Shown one piece after another: positions 12,377 through 25,800 of a stretch of DNA of 64,000 nucleotides; positions within the stretch are counted from its first letter, which is position 1; each line of letters starts with the position of its first letter. The notes under the pieces were generated by a model, which was not told where the DNA came from, made no database searches, and saw only the letters and a program-made list of their open reading frames with translations. This DNA is from Chrysopilus asiliformis (lineage: Eukaryota > Arthropoda > Insecta > Diptera > Rhagionidae): NCBI GenBank assembly GCA_964034945.1, contig OZ035962.1:114143234-114207233 (forward strand). The letters run 5' to 3'. A program made the position numbers and the translations under genes.

Positions 12377-13763
12377 AGATTGTATATTGTGAAAAATTTT
12401 AAAATGACAATAATTAACATAAGTATAAGTTTTAAATTTAAATCATTTGTAGTACGTGTGAAAGAAATCCAACAAAAAAAACTTCCATTAAATAATAATA
12501 TTCAATATTTATATAATATTAAAAAACGAATAAAAATAAAATGGAATGTTAGAAAAAAAAATATGAGAAATAAACAGCTTTTTTGAAAAGAAAAATATCA
12601 AACGCTTTAGAAGCTTAAAATACATACAAAGTATATAAAAAAATTAAATAAAACAAAAAAGTAATAAAAAACTAAAACATAATTAAATAAAAAAAGGAGG
12701 AGATCTGAACTCAATTTTCTTAAAAAAATATTTTCTATTTTTTTCTCAAGAAATCGAATTTTATATTCACTGATTGATGCAATAACTTTTTTTGCTCCAC
12801 TAAAACATATTATTAGACATACATTTATGAGTCAAGTTCGAAATGCTTCTTTGAAATCCTTGTTGTTTATGTTATTATCATATTTTTAACTAGTTTTATA
12901 AATTGGTTTGTAAACAAAGCTAAGCTATTCTTATATTTTTTAGAAAAAAAAATCATTTTTAAATTTCTAGTTTGAATATACTTGCATTGGATTGAATTGA
13001 GACAAAACAATTATTATTAGACATGGATTTAATGTCATTTTAACTTCTTAAAAATTACAATACGTTCTTTAAAAAGACATTTAATTTGTATTTTCAATTC
13101 ATTTTGAACACTTTTTAATTTTCTTAAATATAAATCATGTACAGTTAGATATATTTGTAAAGATTTAAAAAGGAAGCAGCATTTTATTTAAATATTGGAA
13201 CATTAAATTCGTTTTTAAAAATACCCAGAAAATGTTGAACTTTTTAGTTACGAATGATTGATTGAAAAAGAGTTTGTGAATCTTATTATATTTTTTTTTT
13301 TGTAAATGCATTTATTTCTATTATAATTAATTTTAAAGTATTTTGAGTGTTATAAAAATTAAAGAAATTTTGTATATATTTTTGTTCATTTTTAATAAAT
13401 TCCAAAAAAGTATCCAGAAAAAGCTGCATAACCTTTAACTTTCACAAAAAAAAAATCCCCTTAACAGAGAGAATGAACACAATTGCGTCTGTGATATTTA
13501 AGAAAACCCGTATAAAAAGAAGCATTACCGATTTTTCTTTCAAATTTCGACGCAAACTTATAAGTTTTTCGCAATTTCTAGATTTTATTTTACTTGTGCA
13601 ATAAAATCAATTTTCAATTGATTTAACTTTTTGTAAGATATTTTATTTTGGTCCATAAAATAATTCCAGACTGTCCTCCTTTTGTTTTTAATTTTTTAAC
13701 TATCATTATTCAACAAAAGAATATTTAGTTTTAAACTAAGAAGAATTAATTATACTTGGATGT

Positions 13764-13769
13764 TTTATT
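13764..13769 (-). terminator. candidate cora polyadenylation signal
   Basis: AATAAA on the minus strand, about 38 bases past the cora stop codon. The next 2 kb are AT-rich and contain many further AATAAA-like hexamers, so a longer 3' UTR is equally possible. Confidence 0.35.
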
Positions 13770-13806
13770 AAAGAATAATAATAAAAAATAATAGTAAAAA
13801 AACATT

Positions 13807-13872
13807 TTATTGAGTTTGTTGTTGGATTTCAATCTTTTCGACTGTCATATCGGGGTTCATAGCTGTGGCCTC
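13807..13872 (-). CDS. cora: cora exon 16: C-terminus and stop codon
   Basis: Last coding exon, 21 codons plus TAA at 13807-13809. Acceptor TTCCACAG|GAG. It encodes [20 protein letters not shown] and Gln; HPDMSV-like and NPDMTV-like motifs close the C-terminal domain across the family. Confidence 0.95.
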   Translation of the reverse strand, partial: EATAMNPDMTVEKIEIQQQTQ

Positions 13873-16800
13873 CTGTGGAACGAAACAAAAAAAAATGGAT
13901 TAGTGAAAATAGTTGTTACAAATTGTATCGATAAAAAAAATCAAAATTATTAAGGTTAATTTCAATATAAAATTTTTTCTGTGATTTTATATCCAAGTCT
14001 GGGTTCGATTTGCAAAAACGGACCAACAGAACTTCTACAGAAAATTTTTCAGTTTTCATTTCATTCAAATTGAATTTTTAATGAGGATTGTGGAAAATTG
14101 CATTAATAAAAGGGTTAATCATTCAACACAAAAAGCCTTTTTAAAATATATATTTTTGAATATATGATTTAGTTCTATTCAATTTAACTAACCTGAATAG
14201 CTTCAGCTAAGGCCTTGTCATGATCGATCGGATCTCCATCTGATTGGATCGTTATTTTCTGTTCTACCCTAGTTTCAACGATGCCGTCCCTTTCAGTTTT
14301 GTACTAGAAAATAAACATAACAAACGTTAACGTACATAAATATTACAAAGGAAAGACTCCTCAAATTTTAACTCACAGTAATTGTTTCTACAGTTCGCGT
14401 TTTACTGCTAACTGTTTGCGTTGATACAATTTCGCCCTGTGCTGAATATCCTGGCGCCTCCTCGCCCAAAACAACACGTCGCTGCTCATATTGTGGGAAT
14501 GTTTGAGATGCTGGTGTCTAAAATTTACACATAAAGTATTAGAAAGTATACCAATTTTTTTTTGGTGTGAGCCACCATTGAAATTAAATCTATATTAATA
14601 CTCTGTGCTAAAACAGTTGCAAATTTTTTGAGAATAAAAAAATCAATATAGATTAAATTACATAAATTCAATTAAGAACTATAGCAATTCTAGCATACCA
14701 AAACCCAAATGAATAAATGTAATAGATTTTGTTTGATATATTTAGTATAATCATTTCTGTTGTGAGAGTGTATAAATTGTATGTCAAACAAACCTCATAC
14801 GCTGTTGCTTCAATATTTTCAGTAGTGAATGGTCCATCAATTGGGGTACCTGAATCACCTGAGCTAGTCGACGAAACGCTATCCCTTCTTTGGAACTAAA
14901 AAAACATAAACGAGCACTATAAGGCATCATGCAAGCAAAAACAAAATTGAGGGGAGGGTGAAAACATCTCAATGAAACAAAAAATTCTTTTGCAACCAAA
15001 GTCAAAAATTGATTTAAAAAAACCAATCAACACTAAAACTCCGATTAAAGGAATTTTCAAAGAAAACATGCTTAAAAATCAATTTATTTCCTTTTATTTT
15101 GAATCTTCTGCTGCGAATTTTCAGTTGCTGATCAATTGGAATCTTGCAATTTTTTGTTTTTTGTAAATTTTTTCAGTTGTTAAACGTTAGGGCAATATCG
15201 TTTGGTTGGGGTAATAAGTTATGGAAATGTTGCTGTTGTACCTGATCGCTAGTTACCGTTGCCGTTGTTTTCACTTCTTGAGTAACAACTCTTTGTTCTT
15301 GTCGATTCGCGTCGTGAGTTCGTGTCGTGGCAACTGTTTTCTCTTCAAGTTGCTGCGTTTTAGCGTTTTTACCTAAATCCTCATGTGTTGTTGCTGTTCG
15401 TGTCGTAACAGCTGTCGCCGTCACATAAGCACCTGATGATGTGTCCAATGGAGCATCAGCCTGGTGTCGTAATGTTAGAAATTTTTTTACAATCAAAACA
15501 ATAACGAAAAATTCAAAAAGCAAAAAAAAATCGCTAATAATAGATAAAATAATAAATCCAAACATTAAAATGCAGATTATTCCTACTAATTAACTAATAA
15601 AAAGGCATGGGAATTAATAAATTATAAAGAAGCGTTTTACCATTAAAAGTTTTGTACACATGAGCAACAGGGAGAAAGAGAGACAGAGAAACAGAGAAGT
15701 ATGGGATTTATCTCTCTTGATTTACTTACGCTTCCAAAATGTTTAATAAGATTTAAATTTTCCCGCCACTCTAAAAGTTTTTTTTATTGTTATGTCCAGT
15801 ATTCACCTTCTTAAGCAAATCCAATTATCTTAAATATCTAACTCTACTAGATTCCAAATTACCAATTGCCAAAAATTTTACTAATAAAGCGACATTTAAT
15901 TATTTACCGAAAATAATCAAAAAAGAGTAATTTTTGTTATTTGAAGATGTTATTCTTAAGAAATGCCCAGTTGATATTATAAAAACACTTTACAATTAAT
16001 TATTTATAGAACCGAAAAAGCTGAAAAAATAAGTTTCATAGTCGAAATTAAAATATAAATTAGATACGCATCATTTTAATTTAATAATAATACAAAATCT
16101 ACACGTAATAATAATATTTTAATGCTCAAGTTTGGAGTTTTCTTTTTGAAAAGAATCTAATATATATATAGCGATTCTAATTCAGTGAAAAGAGCAAAAA
16201 ATCGCCAAAAAAATATAAATCTTTTTACGGTACGTTGATGAAGAGTTTTATAATCAGGGAAAATTTCAAAAGGAAAAAGAGTGAGAGAAGAACTTGGCAA
16301 AATGCTTCACTTGGCCATTTTCTTCATGAGACTTCATTTTTTAACAGAAAAAATCACTTTGTAAATATTTGCCCCTATATTTTGTGTATATACTATATTT
16401 GTCCATGCAACGAGATAAGTCCACCGATTGCCTATCTGCATATTTTTACACGAAGTGTGTTATTCTTGTATATTTTGGTCATAAAAATAGGTTTGATTAC
16501 ACAATCTTCTCCGATTAAATCGATTAAGCATCGAATTAAATCATTTTACCTTGATTTGAATGGTTAAAACTATTTCGGTGCGAGAACCCTCCAGGAACAG
16601 TTTAAGTTCACAAAACGAGATTCGGTGGATTTGAAAGACTCACCCCCTGAAAAACGAGGAAAAATCTTTTTTCCAAATCAAATATTTTGTTAGACATCTT
16701 TTTTTTCTAAATGGAACATTTTGTTTCTAAATTGGACATTTTCAACCCACTCGGAGAAAATTTCCAGTAAAATTTTCTTGTTATTCTTTGTGGTTCTCGG

Positions 16801-19800
16801 TCATGAATATTATTTCATGAGAAATTTAGCATCTCACCCACTTTTCCATTATTTGGACCCAGTGATTTAGCTTTGAAACTGAAACTTAGACCTAGTCTCG
16901 ATTAAATATGAATTTCGCCTATTTTCATGACCTGCAAAAAACACTCCTCGTCGTGATAGCATATTTCAGGACATTTCTAATGTCTTGGGCAAAAATGTGT
17001 GCAAGTGTCAATTTAATGACAGGCCATGAAATCATCGTATCTCATCGGGGCCTTAATCTTTCAAATGGCAATCTGTGAGTTACATAATTTTATTTAATCA
17101 AATAAGAAACTGAAATGTTTCACGAAATGCGCATCTATTTAGCCATGAAAAAAAAATATAGATAAAATAGAATCTTAAAACAAAAGCTAGAGACCCTTCT
17201 CATTTTCAGGAAGGCGAAAAACATCCATTACAAAAAGTTCCGAAAACCAGTTATACCAAATAAAAATCTTGCGTCGCAACATTACGATGTAAATTATATC
17301 GAATTTCGACGCAAAAGTTGCAAGTTGTATAACTTTTCGATATGCCTTGCATCGTTTTTTTGAAATTCGCTGCAACTTGCATCGTATATGATAAAAATTT
17401 CCTAGCGGGTAGCATAATTTTAGATTGTATCCTCAACATTCGACGAATATAATATTAAAAACTTATTGAATTTACATAATTCAGGTTGCTTAAAAAATGA
17501 AAATTCTGATTTCCATTAAAGAGCGGACTTTGCGCATTGATTGCTGCTTTTATACGTGCGTCATCCAGTGAACTTAAAAAGGAAAAGTTTATTTACATTG
17601 ATCAACCAATGTAATGAAAGTTACGAGTATTAGGAGTCACGTGATAGCCAAATATTTATTTGCCAATTTGAAATTAAAAAAAAAATCTTATGGGATTTAA
17701 AGTAAAATCAAATTAAATGGTAAAGGAAACATTAACACAGAAAAATAAAACTCAAATAACTGGGAGTTGAAAATAAAATCCCAATATCGTCCAACTCGGA
17801 ATTATTATTGTAGCCTGTAAAAAAACTGAAATAAAATTTAAAATAATATAATGTAAAATGCCAATGAAAATCTTCAATGCGACTGATGTTTTTATAAAAA
17901 CAGAAATCTTAAGGCGGTTATAAAAGTTTGGTGTTCGTGCGATAATTACACATCAGTTAGTGCCCGAAAAGCATGTGTACTCATCATCATCAACACATTA
18001 AACAAATTAATATTCGCCAGCACACCGAGTTACACAAAAGCAACATTAAAGCCAGATACCAACCACAAAAATCAAAAAATCCACATCCATCATCAGTTCT
18101 TAATTACGATTTTTTTCTCATAGAGTCAAAACTCTGTTCGTCTTCGTCAAATGTGACTTATAAATTAACATTATTTACAGTGTTTTTGGTGATGTTTTTT
18201 TATTATTATTATTTTAGAGGAGGTGAGGGTGCATGTTATTAATTTTTGCAAAATCTCTCATGTTGCGAGCATCACAACTGGTTTGTTTGTTTTGTTAATT
18301 TGTTTGCATTTTGCATTTAGTTACAAAAATCTACCTTGTGTTCTTGCGTCGAGAAGGAGACTTCTCCGGTGCCGAGATTTCTAACCTCTTCCTCGACATT
18401 GTGTCGGACGCCACCCTCATTTTTGGTCAGGATCTGTTTCGTTGTCGTCTTGACGACGGTCGGCGTAAGACCAGCCGCGGCAGCCGGCGTTCGCGATGTT
18501 GGCTTCTTCATCTCTTTGATGTTCTCAGAGCCATATTGGGCCACGTCCCCCTCGCTGCTGGCATCCGAATCGCGGCGGAGCTTCGTTTTGCCGATATCCT
18601 TAATGCCCTCAAAGAATTGATCGCGTGTAATTGGAACCGTCTCCTTGGTAATGGTCACCTCCTTGCCAAAGTGGCTGGGATCGATTTGGGCATAATTTAA
18701 AATTAATTTTCCAGTGACCGGGTCGCGAATTGCCGTCGCAGGATCGATGTCTCCGGTATTGGGATCGATGTGACCATACTCGGTCTTAATGCGGCCAGTG
18801 ACTGGATCTATTTCACCAGTTAGCGTCATGGTCTGAGTGACTGTTGTTCTGGCACCGGCCACGCGAGGATCATTCGGATCAACTTGGATGATTTCGCCCG
18901 TGATCGGATCTACCATGTTGTACACGTAGACGGTCTTATTGAAGATCTTGTTGATGCGTCCAGTCTTGGGGTCAATGTCACAGGTTTGTGGATCCACGAC
19001 TTGTGGCCGCCCGTGCTCATCGGTCTTGTTGATCAAAATGATCTTGACAAGAACCAGTTTGCCCGTCTTCGGGTCAACTTTGCTCACTTTCGTGTACAAC
19101 TCACCACTTTCAGGGTCGATTTGAGTTGCTGCATAGAGTGGTTCCCCGGTAATTTCGTCAACTTTACCCATTGCTGTGTACAATTGGCCATTGGTGGGAT
19201 CGACCTTGTTGAGAGTGGGATCAAGTTTCACTTGCTTGACAACCTCATTGGACTTGGGACTTAAATATCCGTAGATCACAACTACGTAACCTGTCTTAGG
19301 GTCGACACTGCTGGACGTATAAACCGCTTCACCAGTGGTTGGGTTCTTTTCACCAGTCGCCACCCAAATTTGGTTTGTCTTCGGGTCGACTACAATATTC
19401 TTATCTTCAATTTCGGACTGATTTTTGCCTGTTTTAGGGTCAATGCGAGCGTTCACCAACTTCAAGGACACAATTCGACTGAAATCTTTGTCGAGCTTGC
19501 CGGTTTTCGGATTATATTGATATTTGAGCACAACTTGGCCTGTGGTTGGATCAATTTTCGCTTCCCTAACGTCAACTTTTCCCGATTTCGGATCGACAGC
19601 GGCAACTGTTCCCTTCGCTAAGTCGAACTGACCATATTTAGTGTCAATCTTTCCAGTTGTCGGATCAAATTGTCCGACAGATTTTTCCACCACTGCCGTT
19701 TTTGGATCAATGATGGCCTTCTTGTTATCATACTTGCCTGAGATTGTGGTCACTTCAATAATAGGATCAATTCGCTGACCAACAGTCACCAATTGCCCCA

Positions 19801-22800
19801 GAGTGGAGTCCACTTTTCCAGTTTTCGGGTCAACAGCTCCACTAATCACGATCTGACCCGTTATCTGATCAACTTCGGCGGATTTCGTGGTGGCAGCCAA
19901 TTTGCCCGTTTTAGGATCCACTGGTTTGAATTCACCGGATTTTGTATTTATGTCTCCGTATTTCGTAGTGATGACACCGGTATCTGGATCTAGAATACCA
20001 CGCGTGTGTTCAACGGTTCCATTCACAGCATCCACTTTCTTTGTCTGAGGATCAATCTTGCTGGTTATGACAGTTAACTCTATTACCGGTTTGTCTTTCG
20101 GGGCAATGCAAACGACTTGACCCAAATTGTTATCAATTTTTCCCGTCTTCGGATCAACAACTCCACTGGTTAAATGAAGATTGCCTGTTTTGGGATCAAC
20201 TTGGCCTTTGTAAATCTCTTTGATGCTTGTCTTGGGATCGATAACTTCGACAGTTCCATTGGAGAGATCAATGACTCCAAAATCTGTCTTAACATGGTTT
20301 GTTTTTGGATCAACAATTCCAGTCGAATGCTCAACGGTTCCACTTTCAGTTTCTACGCGTTTCGTTTTCGGATCATACTTGGCCTTGATGGCCATAATCT
20401 TAACCTGCTTTTCTGGCTTGACAACAGGAGCTGCGACTCCAGCCGCTGCTGCCGTGGCGGCAGCTCCTGCTACAGTTCTTGGCGTAGGTAGAGCGAACTG
20501 CTTCTCCTTCTGTATGAACGCAGTTGTTGGGTCCTCTGACAGCACTTTGTAGGTTCCAGCCGGCCCTGTGGCGGTTGCCTTTCCCGTTTGCGGGGAATAC
20601 GACCGCCCGTACATTTCTCTAACTCCAGTCGTTTCACCGGATTCTAGAACTGGCGTAATGAGTTTGGCTTTGGTTTTTGGCGATAGATTGCCTTGCTTGA
20701 GGAGTTTCTCTTTCGTCTTTGGCGAGAGTTGGCCCTTTTCGAGCTTTTCGCGTGTTTTCGGAGAGAGAGGCGCTGCGACTGTAACTGCAACGGGTATCTG
20801 TTTTTTATCGCTTGGACTAGCGGCGGCGACTGCGCCCTTTATTTTTTGGAAAAAAGAAAGTAAACAAAAAACAGAACAATATTAAACTTAAAGTAAACAA
20901 TTTTGAATTTTTTTGTTTTGGTCATAGTCCTAACGATTTTCATTTGATTAGTTTCGCTTTGGAAGACAAAAACGCATCGCTATGCAATTTATTATTCAAA
21001 GTATGTCGCTAGAGGAAGAACAGCAGTAGAAGGTAGTAGTACCATTGAAACATTTGATTGTATGTAAATAAAACTCGAAAAAAACTGTAGTAATAAAATT
21101 AAAATTTAATTAATAAAGGCAACCATCAAAAGAGGTTTGTAGCTGTTAGGAATGATTGAGTTTCATTTTTATTTGATTATTTCCACTCCATGCAGTTTTT
21201 TTTTTTCAGGAAATCACCTCTGAGAAGAAAGATTTTTTTTAGTTAAACTTAAAAATAAAAAAAAATATATCAATAGCCAGTTTTGTTTGGTATGATGCAA
21301 GTTTGTAAATTGAAGGTATGATGAGATTGGAAATTCATAAACAAGCTAAAAAAATTTCTTCTATTCAAGTATCACATGACCTTGTAAACAATATTTATTC
21401 TTTACATTATGTATAAAATGCTCTCGTTAACATTTCATTAGCTGAATAGAGTTCTACCTTAGCGTTAAAACACGTTTTGTGGCAATTAGAGTAAAGTCGG
21501 GCATTGTGGTATAGGCGAGTAAAGCTTGATCTCCATACAGCCGACTTCCTTATCTGACAGAAAAAATCAGAAAACCAGAAAGAGATAATCTTTTGTAATT
21601 TACTGTAACAGTTACTGAATAAAGTCAGTCACATTTTAGACAATTATGGCCTTGCATTTTATGCTAATTTCAGCTTTAACCCAATGGCATACAAATCAAT
21701 CTCCAATCACATCTTGCTATAAGGAAATTGCTTGCAACAGTATGCAACTGCAGATGAAAATAGCAGAAATTAGATGAGCAAGTTCATCAGTTATTGAGGA
21801 GAATCATCTGCAAATCGAAAATCGATTGGGGAAATCAGAACTTTTTGGAACTGCAGAAGACGACAAATCTTATAGGATGATTGTTTTCTTCCTGTCTATC
21901 CAAGCTGTCTTTGCATAAGCGCATCCTATACGTTTGTCATTGTGAGGTTTAAACCGCGGTCCATCACTAGTTTGATTGATTAAACATCACTACTCATTAG
22001 TCTTTTTTGGATTGGTTTGGCCAAAAATTATGAACCAATTTATAACCCAGTCTACTTATTTCAAACAATAGACCACTCACTGAAAGATTCGGAACTAGCG
22101 TCATCAAATTACACGAACAAGGCCGTTTCGTCGGCCTCGTGTTATCTAAAAAGAGGTTCGAATGAAAAACAAATATATTGGAATTGACTAATGATGGCAA
22201 AATTTGGCATCTTTTAAACAAATTTCCCAAGGATATGAAAATATAACGGTAAAACAATATTGCAATAACTATTTTTGTATCACTAAAAACAGTCTAAACA
22301 TTTTAGCTTGTTTAATAAATTTCTTAACTCGAGGATGAATCTCCTAAATATTCAATTAAATAATAAAAAATAACCAAAAATCCAAATAATAAAAAACTTA
22401 ACCAAAAATCAAAATTCATATGTGAATGAAAAATGAAACGCCATCGCTGCTGTCGTTAATCGTATGTCCCCAAATAGTTTGAAAATGTGCAAAATAATGA
22501 ACCTAAATGAAACAGTGTTCCCACAGTCGAAATCTGTGAGTAGAATATGCCCCTTTGAGTGGCAAACAATGTAAATGACCAGCCGATCGACGCAAGAATA
22601 TCTAATTATTGCTATATGTCGAAAAATGTCAATTAGTATTGAATATTCTATGCTTAATAATTACGGCTATTCAAAAAAGGAGTTTTTGATTTTACACAGA
22701 CTTTTGCGACTATGATACAATTTTAGTAATGCTGCCGTTGATTTGTACAAAACTCTTTGATTAACAGAATACATTGATCGCATGATAATTATGTATATAT

Positions 22801-25800
22801 TATATATTATATGTATGTATGAATAAAATTAAAAACAAACAAAAACTAAAAAGCGAAATAAAGCCGAGACACCATTCAAAATGACAAAACAAACACAATT
22901 TCAATTTTAGTAAATTACATGAATTTTAGTTAATGTTCTAAAATATATTCTAAGATGACATATCACTCTGATTAATTATTTTAATGTTAGTTATGCATTC
23001 ATTTATCAATTGATATTATTATTATTTGTATTTACAGTTAAAATCTCCATCACCAAAAAAAATCATCATAATGAATGTATGACAATTCTTCAGTTTATAT
23101 TTATTTCTTGTGGTTTCTGTTTTTATTTTATCTTTTTTTTATCAAAATAAAGTAGTATAGAAATTGCAGAAATTGTTACGATACCTTGTGTTCTTGCGTT
23201 GAGAAAGTAACTTGACCGGTGCCCAAGTTCCTGACCTCCTCCTCGACATTGTGCGTGACGCCATCATCATTTTTGGTCAGCACCTGTTTCGTTCTAGTTT
23301 GTACGACAGTTGGTGTACTAACATACTTAGTGGCACCTTTCGGTGTCCCAGACTGCATATCCTTGATGTTTTCGGTTGCGTACTGCGCCATATCATCATC
23401 ACTGCTTGCCTCCGAGTCCCGTCGGAGTGCCCCCTTGTGCTTGATGCCATCATAGAATTGCTCTCGTGTAATAGGAACTGTCTCTTTCTGTACGGTCACA
23501 TCCTTGCCAAAGTGACTAGGTTCGATCTGAGCGTAGTTGAGGATTAGTTTACCCGTAACTGGATCGTGGACCGCGGTTGCCGGATCAATGTCGCCGGTCT
23601 TCGGATCGATGTGACCGTACTCCGTCTTGATGCGACCCGTCTTCGGATCAATTTCACCAGATAGCGTCATGGTTTGTGTGACAGTGGTCCTAGCTCCGGC
23701 GACACGTGGATCGTTGGGATCGACCTGAATAATTTCACCGGTTATTGGATCTACCATATTATAAACATAAACAGTTGTGCAGTAAATCTTTTTAACGCGA
23801 CCCGTTTCCGGGTCAATTTCACACGCCTTGGGATCGACCTCTTGCGGCCGGCCGCGTTCGTCGGTTTTGGTAACCAACAGAATCTTCACCAACACCAATT
23901 TGCCCGTCTTCGGATCGACTTTGCTGACCTTCGTGAAAATCTCCCCACTATCGGGATCCACTTGTGTGGCAGCGTACAAGGGTTCACCAGATGCCTCATC
24001 CACTTGACCGGTAGCGGTGTATAGCTGACCGTTTTGCGGATCAATTTTAATCATATTCGGATCGAGTTTCGTCTGTTTCTCAATGTCGCTAGTCTTTGGA
24101 TTCAAATAGCCGTACAGCGTGATCACATACCCAGTTTTAGGATCCACACTGCTTGATGTGTAGATTTTTTCGCCTGTTCGTGGGTCTTTCTCGCCGGTGG
24201 CCACCCAGATCTGATTCGTTTTCGGGTCAACAATTATATCCTTATCGGTGCCCTCTACGATTGGCTGTCCTGTTCTTGGATCTAACATTGATTTTACAAT
24301 GCGTAGTGACACAATGCGACCAAAGTCTTTGTCTGGTTTTCCGGTTTTTGGATTTATTTGATTCTTGAGCACAACCTGACCAGTAACTGGATCAACTTTG
24401 ATCTCTTTGACTTCCGTTTTGCCTGTCTTTGAATCGACAAATGTAATTGTGTGTTTGGCTAAATCAATCTGTCCGTACTTGGTGTCAATTTTTCCCGTCT
24501 TGGGATCGTACTGACCTACAGAAGCATCTACAGAGGCCGTCTTAGGATCAATTATGCCCTTCTTGCTGTCCAATTTGCCGGCGATCGCAGTAACTTCAAC
24601 AACTGGATCGACTTGCTGCCCTACGGTGATAGCGTAACCATGATTAGGATCGACTTTGCCGGTTTTCGGGTCAACAACTCCAGTGATTAACACTTGGCCA
24701 GTAATTGGATCAACGCTAGCGGATTTGCTTGGTACCAGTTTTCCAGTCTTCGGATCAATCACCTTAATTTCACCAGTACGTGGATTGATTTCACCGTATT
24801 TCGTGGAAATTGTTCCAGTGAGTGGATCCAGAACTCCCTGCGAGTGTTCGACTTCTCCGTTGGCGGTGTCAACTTTTTTCGTGTTTGGATCAATGCGACC
24901 TGAAATCACAGTCAATTCTACGATTGGATTGTCTTGCGGAACGATAGAGAAGACCTGTCCCAATGCTTCATCGACCTTTCCAGTTTGTGGATTCGTTACG
25001 CCATTTGTCAAATGCAACTGTCCAGTCTTGGGATCTACGGCTCCACTGTAAATCTCCTTCTTTCCAGTTCGTGGATCAACCGCCTCCACTGTTCCCTTGG
25101 CGGGATCAATAACACCATATTTCGATTCGATTTTACCTGTTTCCGGATCCAAAATCCCAATGGAATTTTCGATCTGACCATTCTCTGTGTCGATTCGCTT
25201 CGTTTTGGGATCAAATTTGGAAATAATAACCATAATCTTGACACGCTTCTTCTTTGGTGCTTGGGGTCCAACTGCGGCAACACCTGCAATACTCTGTGCA
25301 ACCGCCACTGCAGGATCGATTGGTTGTCCAACTGTCATCGAATGGCCGTAGTTCAAGTCACTCTTTCCGGTCTTCGGGTCGACGGCACCAGTAATTGTGA
25401 TCTGTCCAGTAATCGGATCGACAACGGTTGGTTTCGGTACGAGTTTACCGGTTTTCGGGTCGAATGCCTTAACCTCGCCAGTGCGGGGATTTACTTCGCC
25501 GTATTTCGTTGTGACGGTTCCGGCATGAGGATCGACTATGCCGCTCGATTGCTGAACGACACCCGAACTGGGATCCACCTTCTTTGATTTGGGGTCGAGC
25601 TTGCCTGAGACTACTGTAAGAGAGACAACTTGACTTTCTTTCGGAGCCACACAAACGACCTGTCCCAAATTTTCGTCAATGTTGCCGGAAGTTGGATTTA
25701 ATACACCCGAAGTGAAATAAAGCTGTCCTGTCTTCGGATCAACCACACCCTTGAACGTTTCTTTCTTACCAGTTCGATTGTCGAATACTTCATTGGTTCC

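Larger units (their letters stand above)
10839..13763. other. AT-rich DNA downstream of cora
   Basis: Holds the 129-bp foldback element, then from about 11.45 kb an extremely AT-rich stretch with many homopolymer runs. Open frames here are made of Lys/Asn/Ile/Phe codons and look accidental. Its position directly after the cora stop makes a long 3' UTR possible. Confidence 0.6.

Noticed and set aside
24934..25587. 217-codon and other long plus-strand frames across the cora repeat exons
   Set aside because: They are antisense shadows of the periodic, Asp-Pro-Lys-rich codons of exons 10 and 11, with Cys/Ser/Trp-rich translations.
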